Of a DNA stretch of 64,000 nucleotides, positions 40,946-49,259 are shown one piece after another (the stretch's first letter is position 1; every line of letters begins with the position of its first letter). The notes under the pieces are model-generated. The model saw only the letters and a program-made list of their open reading frames with translations. It did no database searches and was not told where the DNA came from. The DNA comes from JAMXLO01 sp963776505. Lineage in GTDB: Bacteria > Pseudomonadota > Alphaproteobacteria > Acetobacterales > Acetobacteraceae. The translations under genes were made by a program, and so were the position numbers. Where the stretch lies: NCBI GenBank assembly GCA_963776505.1, contig CAVZNH010000088.1:18622-82621 (forward strand), in the 5' to 3' direction.

Positions 40946-41593
40946 CTACCCGCCGCCGACGCGCCGCAGCAGGAACAGCCCCTGTTCGCCGAACAGATTG
41001 GCGAGGCGCGGGAAGCGCCGCCACGGCGTGCGGCCGCCCGCGTCGTCCGCAGCGAGCCAGCTCTCCACCACATAGCCGTCGTGCTCGCATAACGCGAAGA
41101 AGTCGCGGATCGTGCATGGGTGGATGTTCGGCGTCTCGTGCCATGGCCGATCCCAGGCGGGCGTCACCGGCATCTTCCCGGTGCTGACCAGTTGCCAGCG
41201 CACCAGCCAGTGGCCGAAGTTCGGAAAACTCACCACCGCGCGCGTGGCGATGCGCAGCATCTGGCGCAGCACGACGCGCGGCTGCTCCACCGCCTGAAGT
41301 GTGCGCGACAGCACCACGTAGTCGAATGCGCCGTCCGGATAGTGCGCGAGGTCGGTGTCGGCATCGCCATGCATCACCGGCATGCCGTGCGCCACCGCGC
41401 GGATCACCTCGGCCATGTCGATCTCGATGCCGCGCGCGTCGCAGCCTTTGGTGCGCGACAGATGATCGATCAGCATGCCGTCGCCGCAGCCGATGTCGAG
41501 AACGCGCGAGCCGGGCGCGATCATCTCGGCGATCAGCCGGAGATCGACGCGCATGTTCTTGGCGACGAAGCGGACGGGGTCGTGAGTTGTCAT
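40946..41593 (-). CDS. metW: MetW-like methyltransferase-fold protein
   Basis: A 215-residue SAM-binding-fold protein. It opens RFVAKNMRVDLRLIAEMIAP, then the motif I SRVLDIGCGDGMLIDHLSRT, and has the family segments YVVLSRTLQAVEQPRVVLRQ and RAVVSFPNFGHWLVRWQL, followed by ETPNIHPCTIRDFFALC. MetW normally sits next to metX and stimulates homoserine acylation in methionine synthesis. metX is not adjacent here, which is unusual; it may lie elsewhere. The frame is intact. Confidence 0.92.
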   Translation of the reverse strand: MTTHDPVRFVAKNMRVDLRLIAEMIAPGSRVLDIGCGDGMLIDHLSRTKGCDARGIEIDMAEVIRAVAHGMPVMHGDADTDLAHYPDGAFDYVVLSRTLQAVEQPRVVLRQMLRIATRAVVSFPNFGHWLVRWQLVSTGKMPVTPAWDRPWHETPNIHPCTIRDFFALCEHDGYVVESWLAADDAGGRTPWRRFPRLANLFGEQGLFLLRRVGGG

Positions 41594-41629
41594 TTCGAGT
41601 GGCGGAAGCTAGCAGGCGGGACCGGCCGA

Positions 41630-42588
41630 TCAAGAGGGCGCGGTGATCTGGTCGATTTCCTGCATATCGGCCTGTGTCAGGCGCCAGTCGGCGGCGCGGA
41701 CGTTGGCTGCCAACTGCTCGGGTTTCGTAGCCCCCGCGATAATGCTGGACACGCAGGGCCGCGCCGCAAGCCAGCCGAAGGCGAGTTCCAGCAACGTACG
41801 CCCATGCGCTTCGGCGAATGACCCCAGACGCTCGACGACGGGCCAGGTGGTGTCATTGAGAAAGCGATCGCCGTAGCGCGCGCCATGCACCTTGAGCCGC
41901 GCGCCTTCGGGCATCGGCGTATTGCGGCGGTACTTGCCGGTGAGAGCGCCGCTCGCGAGCGGATAGTACGGCAGCAGGCCCATGCCATGCGCCTGCATCA
42001 TCGGGATCAGTTCGCTATCGGCGCGGCGCATCAGCAGGCTGTATTCATCCTGGCAGGACACGAACGGCGCCAGACCCAGTGTACGCGACGTCCAGCGCGC
42101 CTCGACAACCTGCCACGCCTTCTGGTTCGAACAGCCGATGGTAGCGCACCTTGCCCTGGCGGATGAGGTCGTCGAACGCGCGCAGCGTCTCCTCGATCGG
42201 CGTCAGCGGATCGGGTTGGTGCTGCTGGTAAAGATCGATCCAGTCGGTGTTCAACCGCCGCAGGCTTGCCTCTACACCGGCGATGATGATCCGGCGTGAC
42301 GCCCCGCGCTGTCCATCGTCGGTCGGCATGCTCACCTTGGTCGCCAAAACGATGTCCTTGCGGCGAGGTCCGAGCGCGCGACCAAGGAACTCCTCCGAGC
42401 CGCCGATCGCGCTGCGATAGACATCGGCGGTGTCGAACAGGGTGACCCCGAGATCGAGCGCCTTGTGCACCACAGGTTGCGATGCGGCATAGTCGATGCG
42501 GCGTCCGAAGTTGTTGCAGCCGAGGCCGACCAGCGACACGCGCAGTCCTGAGCTGCCAAGAGTACCGATACTCCACCGCGTCCCCCAT
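41630..42588 (-). CDS. Aldo/keto reductase, frameshifted
   Basis: An NADPH-dependent reductase of the AKR fold. From ATG 42588 (MGDAVEYR) a shift near 42570 leads to LGSSGLRVSLVGLGCNNFGR, the catalytic Asp and Tyr in VTLFDTADVYRSAIGGSEEF, Lys in DIVLATKVSM and His in DWIDLYQQHQPDPLTPIEE. A second shift near 42130 leads to SCQDEYSLLMRRADSELIPM, ASGALTGKYR and SSIIAGATKPEQLAANVRA. About 319 codons, normal for the group. The substrate is not evident. Confidence 0.82.
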
Positions 42589-42676
42589 GCCTGACGCTTC
42601 GATGCGGCCGCTATAGCAGTGCTGCCGGCGCGAGAGAACGCCATGCTGCAATCGCGCCGCGTCGTGTTTGCTGCAG

Positions 42677-42968
42677 CTACCCTATGGGCCGGGAGCGGGT
42701 GACGTCGAGCGGATGATCGATCAGCAGACTGCACATGTTTGAGGAAGCGTACCGTGTGCGGGAGTTCGGCGTGGCGATCGAAGGCCGCTTCATCCTCCCA
42801 GCGCGAGTGGATGTAGAAAAGCGATGGATCGCGCGTGGAGCGATAGGCCTCGACCGCCCGACAGCCTGGCTCCGCGCGGGTTGGGGGAATGACATCGCCC
42901 AGCGCGGCCGCAACGGCGTCCTGCTGGCCCTCGCGAGCGTGGAAGCGGGCGAAGACGAACAGTTCCAT
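42677..42968 (-). CDS. Antibiotic biosynthesis monooxygenase (ABM) domain protein, one frameshift
   Basis: A small single-domain protein, about 96 codons. It begins MELFVFARFHAREGQQDAVA, then RAEPGCRAVEAYRSTRDPSL and FYIHSRWEDEAAFDRHAELP, the standard ABM dimeric alpha-beta barrel pattern. A shift near 42725 changes the tail to IDHPLDVTRSRPIG. Its role may be cofactor-free oxygenation or quinone handling. It lies upstream of the aldo/keto reductase gene on the same strand. Confidence 0.72.
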
Positions 42969-43012
42969 CGGGTGCTCCGCTCGAGCGGATCATAAGAGCG
43001 CCGGCGCAAGTA

Positions 43013-43402
43013 TTAAACCACGATCACCGTATCGCTGTATCGCGCAACGCGGGCATCGTGCGTGAGCAGGCGCAGCGGCACCGTGAGCGCCTGGGCGACC
43101 AGTATGCGGTCGAAAGGATCCGCGTGCAGCATCGGTAATCGCTCGACCGCCACAGTGTGCGCCGACGCAATATCCAGCAGCGCGTAGCCGGCGTCGCGAA
43201 AGTAACCGAGCGCCTCCTGCGCGGAGACCGGCATGTCGTTCGCCGTGCCGCGGGCGAGTGCACGCTTGATCGCAATCTCCCACAGGCTTGCGGCGCTGAC
43301 GAACACTTCGTTCGCCGGATCGGCGATCAGCTCGGACGCTGCCGGAGATAGACTGCTGTCGTCCGCCACGAGGGCGATATGCGTGTCGAGCAGCAGCCTC
43401 AC
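43013..43402 (-). CDS. PIN-domain toxin (VapC type)
   Basis: A 129-residue ribonuclease toxin. The acidic residues of the PIN active site are visible: Asp in MRLLLDTHIAL, Glu in SAASLWEIAIKRAL and Asp in MLHADPFDRILVAQAL, with a late LLTHDARVARY. The GTG start overlaps the stop of the upstream antitoxin-like frame as GTGA, the usual toxin-antitoxin arrangement. The frame is intact. Confidence 0.88.
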   Translation of the reverse strand: MRLLLDTHIALVADDSSLSPAASELIADPANEVFVSAASLWEIAIKRALARGTANDMPVSAQEALGYFRDAGYALLDIASAHTVAVERLPMLHADPFDRILVAQALTVPLRLLTHDARVARYSDTVIVV

Positions 43403-43536
43403 ACGGGATGTCCGGTGAACAGCGCGGCGATCGCTGCCTCATCGGCGTCGATCGTGTCGGGGACCACAAACCTGCCCTTGGCGTCCCCGATCCGCCTGAA
43501 CGCCACGAGACCAGGTTCAAGGCCGTCACGGTGGAC
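43399..43536 (-). pseudogene. Antitoxin-like C-terminal remnant
   Basis: Directly upstream of the PIN toxin, the minus strand reads GLEPGLVAFRRIGDAKGRFV then VPDTIDADEAAIAALFTGHP before a stop that overlaps the toxin start. The G.AKG...VPD.ID ending is that of small antitoxins of the Phd/prevent-host-death group. I cannot find a convincing N-terminal DNA-binding half in any frame, so it is truncated or frameshifted. If it is truly broken, the toxin would need another partner. Confidence 0.45.
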
Positions 43537-43600
43537 AGAGGGTCCAGCAAGGCATATGTTGCGGCATATGCCAATAAAATCACCTGCTTCTTCCGGAGCG

Positions 43601-43820
43601 TCATGTCAGGCTCTTCAAGAACGGGCGTAACCAGGCTGTGCGGATTCCGCGCGAGTTCGAGTTGCCCGGCGAAGCGGTCATCATGCGCAAGGAAGGCGAG
43701 CGGCTGATCATCGAGCCCGCCCCGTCCAGGTCCCTGCTCGCTCTGCTGGCGACCCTTGCGCCTCTGGACGAGGAGTTTCCGCCGATCCCTGACGCGCCGC
43801 CCGATGCCGTCGAGTTTTGA
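43601..43820 (+). CDS. VapB-type antitoxin, possible frameshift near the start
   Basis: The main frame reads VRLFKNGRNQAVRIPREFEL, then PGEAVIMRKEGERLIIEPAP, a typical AbrB-like swapped-hairpin antitoxin of the VapB family, and ends DEEFPPIPDAPPDAVEF, the acidic toxin-binding tail. The nearest ATG (43601) is in another frame, so a single-base shift lies just after it or a different start is used. The stop overlaps the following toxin start (TGATG). Confidence 0.75.
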
Positions 43821-44225
43821 TGCGGTATCTGCTGGATACAAACATCGTGTCCGATCTTGTCCGAAATCCGCAGGGCCGCGTTGCTGACCGGACTTCGCGA
43901 AGTCGGCGAGGCGCAGGTCTGCACCAGCATCATCGTCGCGGCGGAATTGCGCTATGGCGCTGCAAAGAAGAGCTCGGCGCGGCTGACGCGACAACTGAAT
44001 GCGGTACTCGGCGCACTTGATGTGTTGCCGTTCGAGGCGCCAGCTGACGCAGCGTATGGTCTGATCCGCGCGCGGCTGGAGCGCAGCGGCAGGCCGATCG
44101 GCGGCAACGGCCTGCTGATCGCGGCACAGGCGCTGGCGCTTGGCTGCACGATCGTCACCGACAACATAGCGGAGTTCTCGCGAATCGACGGATTGCTCTG
44201 CGAAAACTGGCTGCGCGATGCATGA
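43820..44225 (+). CDS. VapC-type PIN toxin, one frameshift
   Basis: The start MRYLLDTNIVSDLVRNPQGR carries the first active-site Asp. A shift near 43880 leads to LTGLREVGEAQVCTSIIVAA, then ELRYGAAKKSSARL (Glu), IGGNGLLIAAQALALGCTIV (normally Asp, here Asn-Gly) and TDNIAEFSRIDGLLCENW. The length of about 134 codons is normal for VapC. It forms a module with the overlapping antitoxin. The loss of a typical Asp and the shift make its activity doubtful. Confidence 0.75.
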
Positions 44226-44301
44226 TCGCGCATGGTCCGCCGCTTTGAGATCGCAGGCCAGTCACGCTAGCCTCTGCGCGGCAACGGACTGACAACCCTC
44301 C

Positions 44302-45372
44302 ATGTCCCTCATCGAACCAGGCGGCGTCGACTGCGACATCCATCCCGCGGTGCCCAACCTGCGCGCCCTCCATCCCTATCTTTCCGACCACTGGCGCGAC
44401 GTCGTCATCCAGCGCGGCGTGCACGAGCTTGAGTCGATCGCCTACCCCGCCAACTCGCCCCTGACCTCCCGTCCCGACTGGCGTCTGCCCAACGGCAAGC
44501 CCGGCTCCGACCTCGACGCACTCCGCGCCCATGCGCTCAACCCGTTCGGCACGTCCATCGCCATCTGCAACTGCCTCTACGGCGTACAACTGCTGTTCTC
44601 CGAGGACATGGGCGCCGGCTTTGCCCGCGCGGTGAACGACTGGATCGCTGCTGAGTGGCTGGACAAGGAGCCGCGGCTGCGCGCCTCCATCGTGGTGCCG
44701 ATGCAGAACGCCGAACTGGCGGTGGAAGAAATCAACCGCGTCGCTCCCGACCGCCGCTTCGTGCAGATCCTCCTGCTGGTGATGCACGACCATCCGTTGG
44801 GCAAGCGCCACTACTGGCCGATATACGCCGCCGCCGAGAGGCACGGGCTGCCGGTCGGCATCCATGCCGGCTCCGCCTATCGCCACCCGGTCACGCCGCT
44901 CGGCTGGCCCACCTACTACACCGAGGACTACGCGGCACAGGCCGCCGCCTTCCAGGCCGCGCTGTCGTCGCTCGTGTGCGAGGGCGTGTTCACCAAGTTC
45001 CCCGACCTGAAGGTCGTGCTGCTGGAGTCGGGCTTCACCTGGCTGCCGGCACATCTGTGGCGGCTCACAAAATTCTGGCGCGGGCTGCGCATGGAGGTGC
45101 CTTGGGTAGACCGCGCGCCCACCGACATCGTGCGGTCCAACGTCCGCCTCACCACGCAGCCGTGTGACGCACCGCCGACGACCGAGGCATTCCAGAAGCT
45201 GCTCGACCACATGGGATCGGACGAGATGCTGCTGTTCTCCACCGATTATCCGCATTGGCAGTTCGACCGCGACGAGGTGCTACCGGAGGGGCTGCCGCGG
45301 GAGCTGGTGCGCAAGATCATGATCGACAATCCACGGGCGACGTATTCTCGATTGACTGAGCGGGCGAACTGA
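44302..45372 (+). CDS. Amidohydrolase family protein (PF04909 type)
   Basis: An intact 356-residue metal-dependent hydrolase. The N-terminal VDCDIHPAVPNLRAL gives the Asp-x-His metal motif. Later motifs are HGLPVGIHAGSAYRHPV (His), FPDLKVVLLESGFTWLPAHL and DEMLLFSTDYPHWQFDRDEV (metal Asp). It is clearly related to the protein at 48093, with matching order and spacing of all motifs. Relatives decarboxylate or hydrolyse aromatic or heterocyclic acids; the substrate here is unknown. Confidence 0.88.
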   Translation: MSLIEPGGVDCDIHPAVPNLRALHPYLSDHWRDVVIQRGVHELESIAYPANSPLTSRPDWRLPNGKPGSDLDALRAHALNPFGTSIAICNCLYGVQLLFSEDMGAGFARAVNDWIAAEWLDKEPRLRASIVVPMQNAELAVEEINRVAPDRRFVQILLLVMHDHPLGKRHYWPIYAAAERHGLPVGIHAGSAYRHPVTPLGWPTYYTEDYAAQAAAFQAALSSLVCEGVFTKFPDLKVVLLESGFTWLPAHLWRLTKFWRGLRMEVPWVDRAPTDIVRSNVRLTTQPCDAPPTTEAFQKLLDHMGSDEMLLFSTDYPHWQFDRDEVLPEGLPRELVRKIMIDNPRATYSRLTERAN

Positions 45373-45476
45373 ACGGAACGCCGTATCCCGTGCCGAAACC
45401 TGTTGTCTCCACTTCACATCGCCCCGATCTAGTTCGTCGTGCCTCACGCGCGGGGCCGCGGTCATGCGGGTAGTTG

Positions 45477-45647
45477 ATCGCCGCCATCGAACGCGAGGCG
45501 GGCGCAGCGTCCCGTTCGCCGCTATGGCTCTATACGAACACGGCGGAATGGACCTACGCCCGTGCCGGGCGGCGGACCGTCGAGACCGTACTGCACCGGA
45601 GCAAGCCATTCGTACTGATGCGGCGCAATCTTTTCCACCGAGGGTAA
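45477..45647 (+). pseudogene. GNAT acetyltransferase, C-terminal remnant
   Basis: A 57-codon frame ends at a TAA at 45645 and reads LWLYTNTAEWTYARAGRRTV then HRSKPFVLMRRNLFHRG. This is the end of a group of GNAT N-acetyltransferases (LWLYT..AEWTYARAGWRTVE...VLMRR.L). The acetyl-CoA-binding part is missing upstream, so it is a truncated remnant between an amidohydrolase and a Uma2 gene. The remaining bases at 45373-45476 hold nothing I recognise. Confidence 0.6.
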
Positions 45648-45694
45648 GCCGTTGTTGCCGCAAACCGCAGCAATGCCCACTATAGTCCCGTCTC

Positions 45695-46264
45695 ATGAGC
45701 GTCGCTAACCAGCTTCCCGCCGCGATGACGGTGGCCGAATTTCTCGACTGGAACCCGCAGGACAGCGACCGGTGGGAGTTGATCGACGGCACCCCGCAGG
45801 CAATGGCGCCCGCATCGCCCCGTCATGGCGCGATCCAGAACGAGTCAGGGCGGCTGATTGGCAATCATCTTGCTGATTCGCGTCCGGCATGCCGGGTCAT
45901 CACCGAGCCTGGTATCCAGCCCAAGGTCCGCGCCAACCTCAACGTGCGCGTGCCAGACCTTGCCGTGACCTGCGCCGAATGGGACCCCGACGAGCGCCTG
46001 CTGCACAAGCCGGTGGTCGTTGTCGAGATACTGTCGCCATCAAACAAGGCGGACACGTGGGCGAACGTCTGGAGCTACGTCACTATTCCAAGCGTCCTGG
46101 AGATCCTCGTGTTGCACACAGCGGAAGTCCGCGCGGATCTGCTGCGCCGCGAACAGGACGGCGCCTGGCCGGACAACCCAGCGCCATTGGCATCGGGCGA
46201 CACCGTGACGCTGGAAAGTATCGGATTCACCGCTCCACTCGTAGCGTTCTATCGCACGGCGTGA
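45695..46264 (+). CDS. Uma2-family (DUF820) restriction-endonuclease-fold protein
   Basis: A 189-residue PD-(D/E)xK-fold protein of unknown role. It begins MSVANQLPAAMTVAEFLDWN and shows WELIDGTPQAMAPASPRHGA, VPDLAVTCAEWDPDERL and the catalytic-type strand PVVVVEILSPSNKADTWANV. These match the Uma2 family, abundant in cyanobacteria and scattered elsewhere. The frame is intact and it stands alone. Confidence 0.88.
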   Translation: MSVANQLPAAMTVAEFLDWNPQDSDRWELIDGTPQAMAPASPRHGAIQNESGRLIGNHLADSRPACRVITEPGIQPKVRANLNVRVPDLAVTCAEWDPDERLLHKPVVVVEILSPSNKADTWANVWSYVTIPSVLEILVLHTAEVRADLLRREQDGAWPDNPAPLASGDTVTLESIGFTAPLVAFYRTA

Positions 46265-46333
46265 TGCACTTGTCGTAGGCCTCGTCCTCAAGAGCGTGAT
46301 CCACAATTTCCGGAATACGTACCCGCGTATCAC

Positions 46334-47893
46334 TCAGTCAGGCTGCGGTCGTCTGTTGTGAGGCTGAAGGGTCATTGCTATTAATGCGACACCGAGGGGC
46401 CGCTGGTCTGCGCCGCCGTCGATGTCAGGGCGACGCGGTCGGGAACACGTCAACTCCACCAACGCACGAACACCTGCCGGCAGCGCGAGCCGGATAGAGA
46501 TATGATCGCCCGCGAGGGCGGCCAGGTCGATGCAGGCCAACACCAATCCGTTGACCGCAACTTCCAGCAAGCCTGTCGTCGCCGTAGGAGGCCGATACGC
46601 CATCAATCGAAAGTCGATCTGACTGACTGGCTCTGCTGCCATGAATTCCACCGCCGACTGGATGCCAAGCGACCAGGTGAAATCATCCTCGGGCGTCGCC
46701 CAGCCCCAACGCAGCAGTCCCCGACCTTCACCGGCACGCCCGAACAACACGGTCTTGTCGCAACTTACTGTCATCACATCCGGTGCCGGGCAGGCCGGGT
46801 ACGGAGACGTGAACCGTGTCTCCGCCATTGCTATGACGGCAGCCGGGGCGGGCATCCGTGTGGGGCGAACCGCCATTGGAGGTGGCAGATCGCCGCAGCA
46901 GGTCGGTTGTACTGGCGTGATTCTCGATCGCGGCGAACGCATCACGGCGTACACAATGACTGGTTTGACTTTGCCCCGCGCAAGCAGATCCTCTTCGAGG
47001 CTGTGCACTCGTTCCAGGAACTGTACGTCAAGCGCATTGCTGAGATCGAAGTTGGGTCCGAAGCGGCGATCGTAGAACACATCGGTCAGTCCGCCGGTTG
47101 CGAAAAAGCGTTCGAACCCAAAACCGAACTCAATGAGCAACGGCAGAATGTCCTGAGCGCGAATGCCTTCAAAGCCTTCGATCGAGCAATCCCAATTCTG
47201 GTACCAACGGTCGAGGCCGCCGAACATGTGGTCCCATTTCAGCCGGTCCGGAAGCTGCGGCCAGATCTGACGGACGATCGCGAGAGTCTCGGGCCAGCGC
47301 ATATGGCCGTTGCGGCCTATCACGTCCATGGTGATAAAGGCCCCCTCGGGGTCCAGCCATTCCACAATCTGACCGAACAGGGTCTCCAGCGCCACGATGT
47401 GGTGCAGCGAATGATGCGCCATGAAAGCGCCGACCGGCTGCGCCAGCGGCAGGTCTCGGTTCAGGTCCGCCGGAAGGACGTGGACCATGTCATCGACCCC
47501 CGCCTTCCAAATGGCCCGTCGCGCCCTCTCGATCAGGATAGGCGACAGCTCCAGGCAGGAGATACGGAATGGTGATCCGCCCCGCTCCCGCGCCGCTTGC
47601 GCGACTTTGATCTCGAGCGAACAGTCACCCGACCCAAGGCTCACCACCTCGGCCGCACCGGCCCGCTCGACGGCTCGGGACAAACAGGTCGCGTAGCAGC
47701 CAGCGACGGTGTTCGAGCCAAACACCTGGCGCAGTTTGGGGACCAGGAAGCGATCGCCCATCCACAACGCTGCCGGCGCATTCTGGTGGATGTCGTCGGC
47801 GTCGGCATATTGCGCGATTTGAGCCTCGACCTGCCGTTGATATTGGGTCCGCTCCGGCTGCACGTCCCGCGCCGATCCAGAACCTCCAACCAT
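46334..47893 (-). CDS. Two-domain SAM methyltransferase
   Basis: A 519-residue protein. The N-terminal half is a class I methyltransferase: AAEVVSLGSGDCSLEIKVAQ (motif I), ISCLELSPILIERARRAI, MAHHSLHHIVALETLFGQIV and EGAFITMDVIGRNGHMRWPE. After about residue 330 a separate beta-rich domain follows with GLLRWGWATPEDDFTWSLGI and FRLMAYRPP and LLEVAVNGL, resembling the accessory domains found on cell-surface glycan enzymes. The start MVGGSGS is chosen because AGGAGGAAG lies just ahead of its ATG. It is divergent from the amidohydrolase at 48093 by about 200 bases. Confidence 0.78.
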   Translation of the reverse strand: MVGGSGSARDVQPERTQYQRQVEAQIAQYADADDIHQNAPAALWMGDRFLVPKLRQVFGSNTVAGCYATCLSRAVERAGAAEVVSLGSGDCSLEIKVAQAARERGGSPFRISCLELSPILIERARRAIWKAGVDDMVHVLPADLNRDLPLAQPVGAFMAHHSLHHIVALETLFGQIVEWLDPEGAFITMDVIGRNGHMRWPETLAIVRQIWPQLPDRLKWDHMFGGLDRWYQNWDCSIEGFEGIRAQDILPLLIEFGFGFERFFATGGLTDVFYDRRFGPNFDLSNALDVQFLERVHSLEEDLLARGKVKPVIVYAVMRSPRSRITPVQPTCCGDLPPPMAVRPTRMPAPAAVIAMAETRFTSPYPACPAPDVMTVSCDKTVLFGRAGEGRGLLRWGWATPEDDFTWSLGIQSAVEFMAAEPVSQIDFRLMAYRPPTATTGLLEVAVNGLVLACIDLAALAGDHISIRLALPAGVRALVELTCSRPRRPDIDGGADQRPLGVALIAMTLQPHNRRPQPD

Positions 47894-48092
47894 GACACTT
47901 CCTCCTCGAAGGAGTTGCGCACCGCCGTGGGGCGCATCCACCAGCGTCTTGCTATGTGTGGCAACGGACGTCACGCGCGGGAATCTATCCTCGCAGCCGG
48001 TAGAGCCATAGCCCCGACTTGCCACACATGCCACGCGGCACGATCATGTAAGCATAATTGGATTTAGTGCCCGCCCTGACGGAGGCCCTTTG

Positions 48093-49199
48093 ATGAACGT
48101 CCAGGTCACCAGCCACCCGACCGTCCAGTCCCCCGCCACCTCGAAGCTGGCGATCGCCGACGGCGACATCCATCCGCAGCGCAACTCCTACAAGGACCTC
48201 TTCCCCTACATGGAGGCCCGCTGGGTGGAGATGGCGAAGACGTTCGGCTCGCGCCCGCGCCAGGCCTACCAAGCCGGCCCTGCCTATCCGAAGGGACAGC
48301 CCAACGCCTCCCGCCGCGACGCCTGGCCGCCGAACGGCCGCCCCGGCAGCAGTCTGCCGTTCATGCAGAAGCAGCTTCTGGACGAGAACAACATCCAACT
48401 CGGCATCCTGAACCCGACCGGCGACAACGGCTCCAGCTTTCAGAACCGCGAGTTCGGCAACGGCGTCGCCAGCGCGATGAACCGCTGGGTAGAGGCCGAG
48501 TGGCTGATCGAGCCGCGTCTGAAGGGCTCTATCGTGGTGCCCTACGAGGACGCCGATGCCGCCGTGGCTGAGATCGAGCGCTGGGCCGGCGATCCGCGCT
48601 TCGTCCAGGTGCTGATGGTCACCCGCACCGCCAATCCGCCTGGCCAGAAGCAGTACTGGAAGATCTACGAGGCGGCCGCCGCGGCCAATCTGCCGATCGG
48701 CGTGCACGCGTTCGGGTTCGGCGGCTATCCCGTCACCGGCAGCGGTTGGCCCTCGTACTACATCGAGGACATGGTCGGCCACGCCCAGTCGTCGCAGTCC
48801 TTCCTCACCAGCCTTGTGATCGAGGGGGTGTTCGAGCGCATCCCGAACTTCAAGCTGGTGCTGATCGAGTCTGGCTTCGCCTGGCTGCCGCCGCTTGCCT
48901 GGCGGCTCGACAAGCTGTGGAACCGCCTGAAGCAGGAGACGCCGCACCTGAAGCGGGCACCCTCCGAATACATCCGCGAGAGCGTCTGGCTGACCACCCA
49001 GCCGATGGAGGAGCCGCTCCCACGCGAGCACGTGTTGGACGCGATTGACTGGATCGGCTGGGACCGGCTGCTCTTCGCCACCGACTACCCGCACTGGGAT
49101 TACGACGATCCCGCCCAGGTGCTGCCGATGCCGCTGCCCGAGCAGCAGCGGCGCGATTTTTTCTTCAACAACGCGATGAAGCTGTATCGGCAGACCTGA
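48093..49199 (+). CDS. Amidohydrolase family protein (PF04909 type), second copy
   Basis: An intact 368-residue relative of the protein at 44302. The motifs recur in the same order: LAIADGDIHPQRNSYKDLF (Asp-x-His), NLPIGVHAFGFGGYPVTG, IPNFKLVLIESGFAWLPPLA and DRLLFATDYPHWDYDDPAQV. A GGAGG stretch at 48081 precedes the ATG. The two copies have clearly diverged, so they probably act on different but related substrates. Confidence 0.88.
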   Translation: MNVQVTSHPTVQSPATSKLAIADGDIHPQRNSYKDLFPYMEARWVEMAKTFGSRPRQAYQAGPAYPKGQPNASRRDAWPPNGRPGSSLPFMQKQLLDENNIQLGILNPTGDNGSSFQNREFGNGVASAMNRWVEAEWLIEPRLKGSIVVPYEDADAAVAEIERWAGDPRFVQVLMVTRTANPPGQKQYWKIYEAAAAANLPIGVHAFGFGGYPVTGSGWPSYYIEDMVGHAQSSQSFLTSLVIEGVFERIPNFKLVLIESGFAWLPPLAWRLDKLWNRLKQETPHLKRAPSEYIRESVWLTTQPMEEPLPREHVLDAIDWIGWDRLLFATDYPHWDYDDPAQVLPMPLPEQQRRDFFFNNAMKLYRQT

Positions 49200-49259
49200 C
49201 CGCCGCCTTTTGGTTGACCGCTCCGCCGGCGCTCCCTAGCCTGCCGGCGGAATCCCGTG

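Noticed and set aside
45280..45792. A 170-codon minus-strand gene
   Set aside because: It overlaps the end of an intact amidohydrolase, the GNAT tail and the start of the Uma2 gene on the other strand, and has no motif.
49200..49259. A CIRCE operator ahead of hrcA
   Set aside because: No TTAGCACTC / GAGTGCTAA inverted repeat is present in this gap or in the grpE and dnaK leaders.
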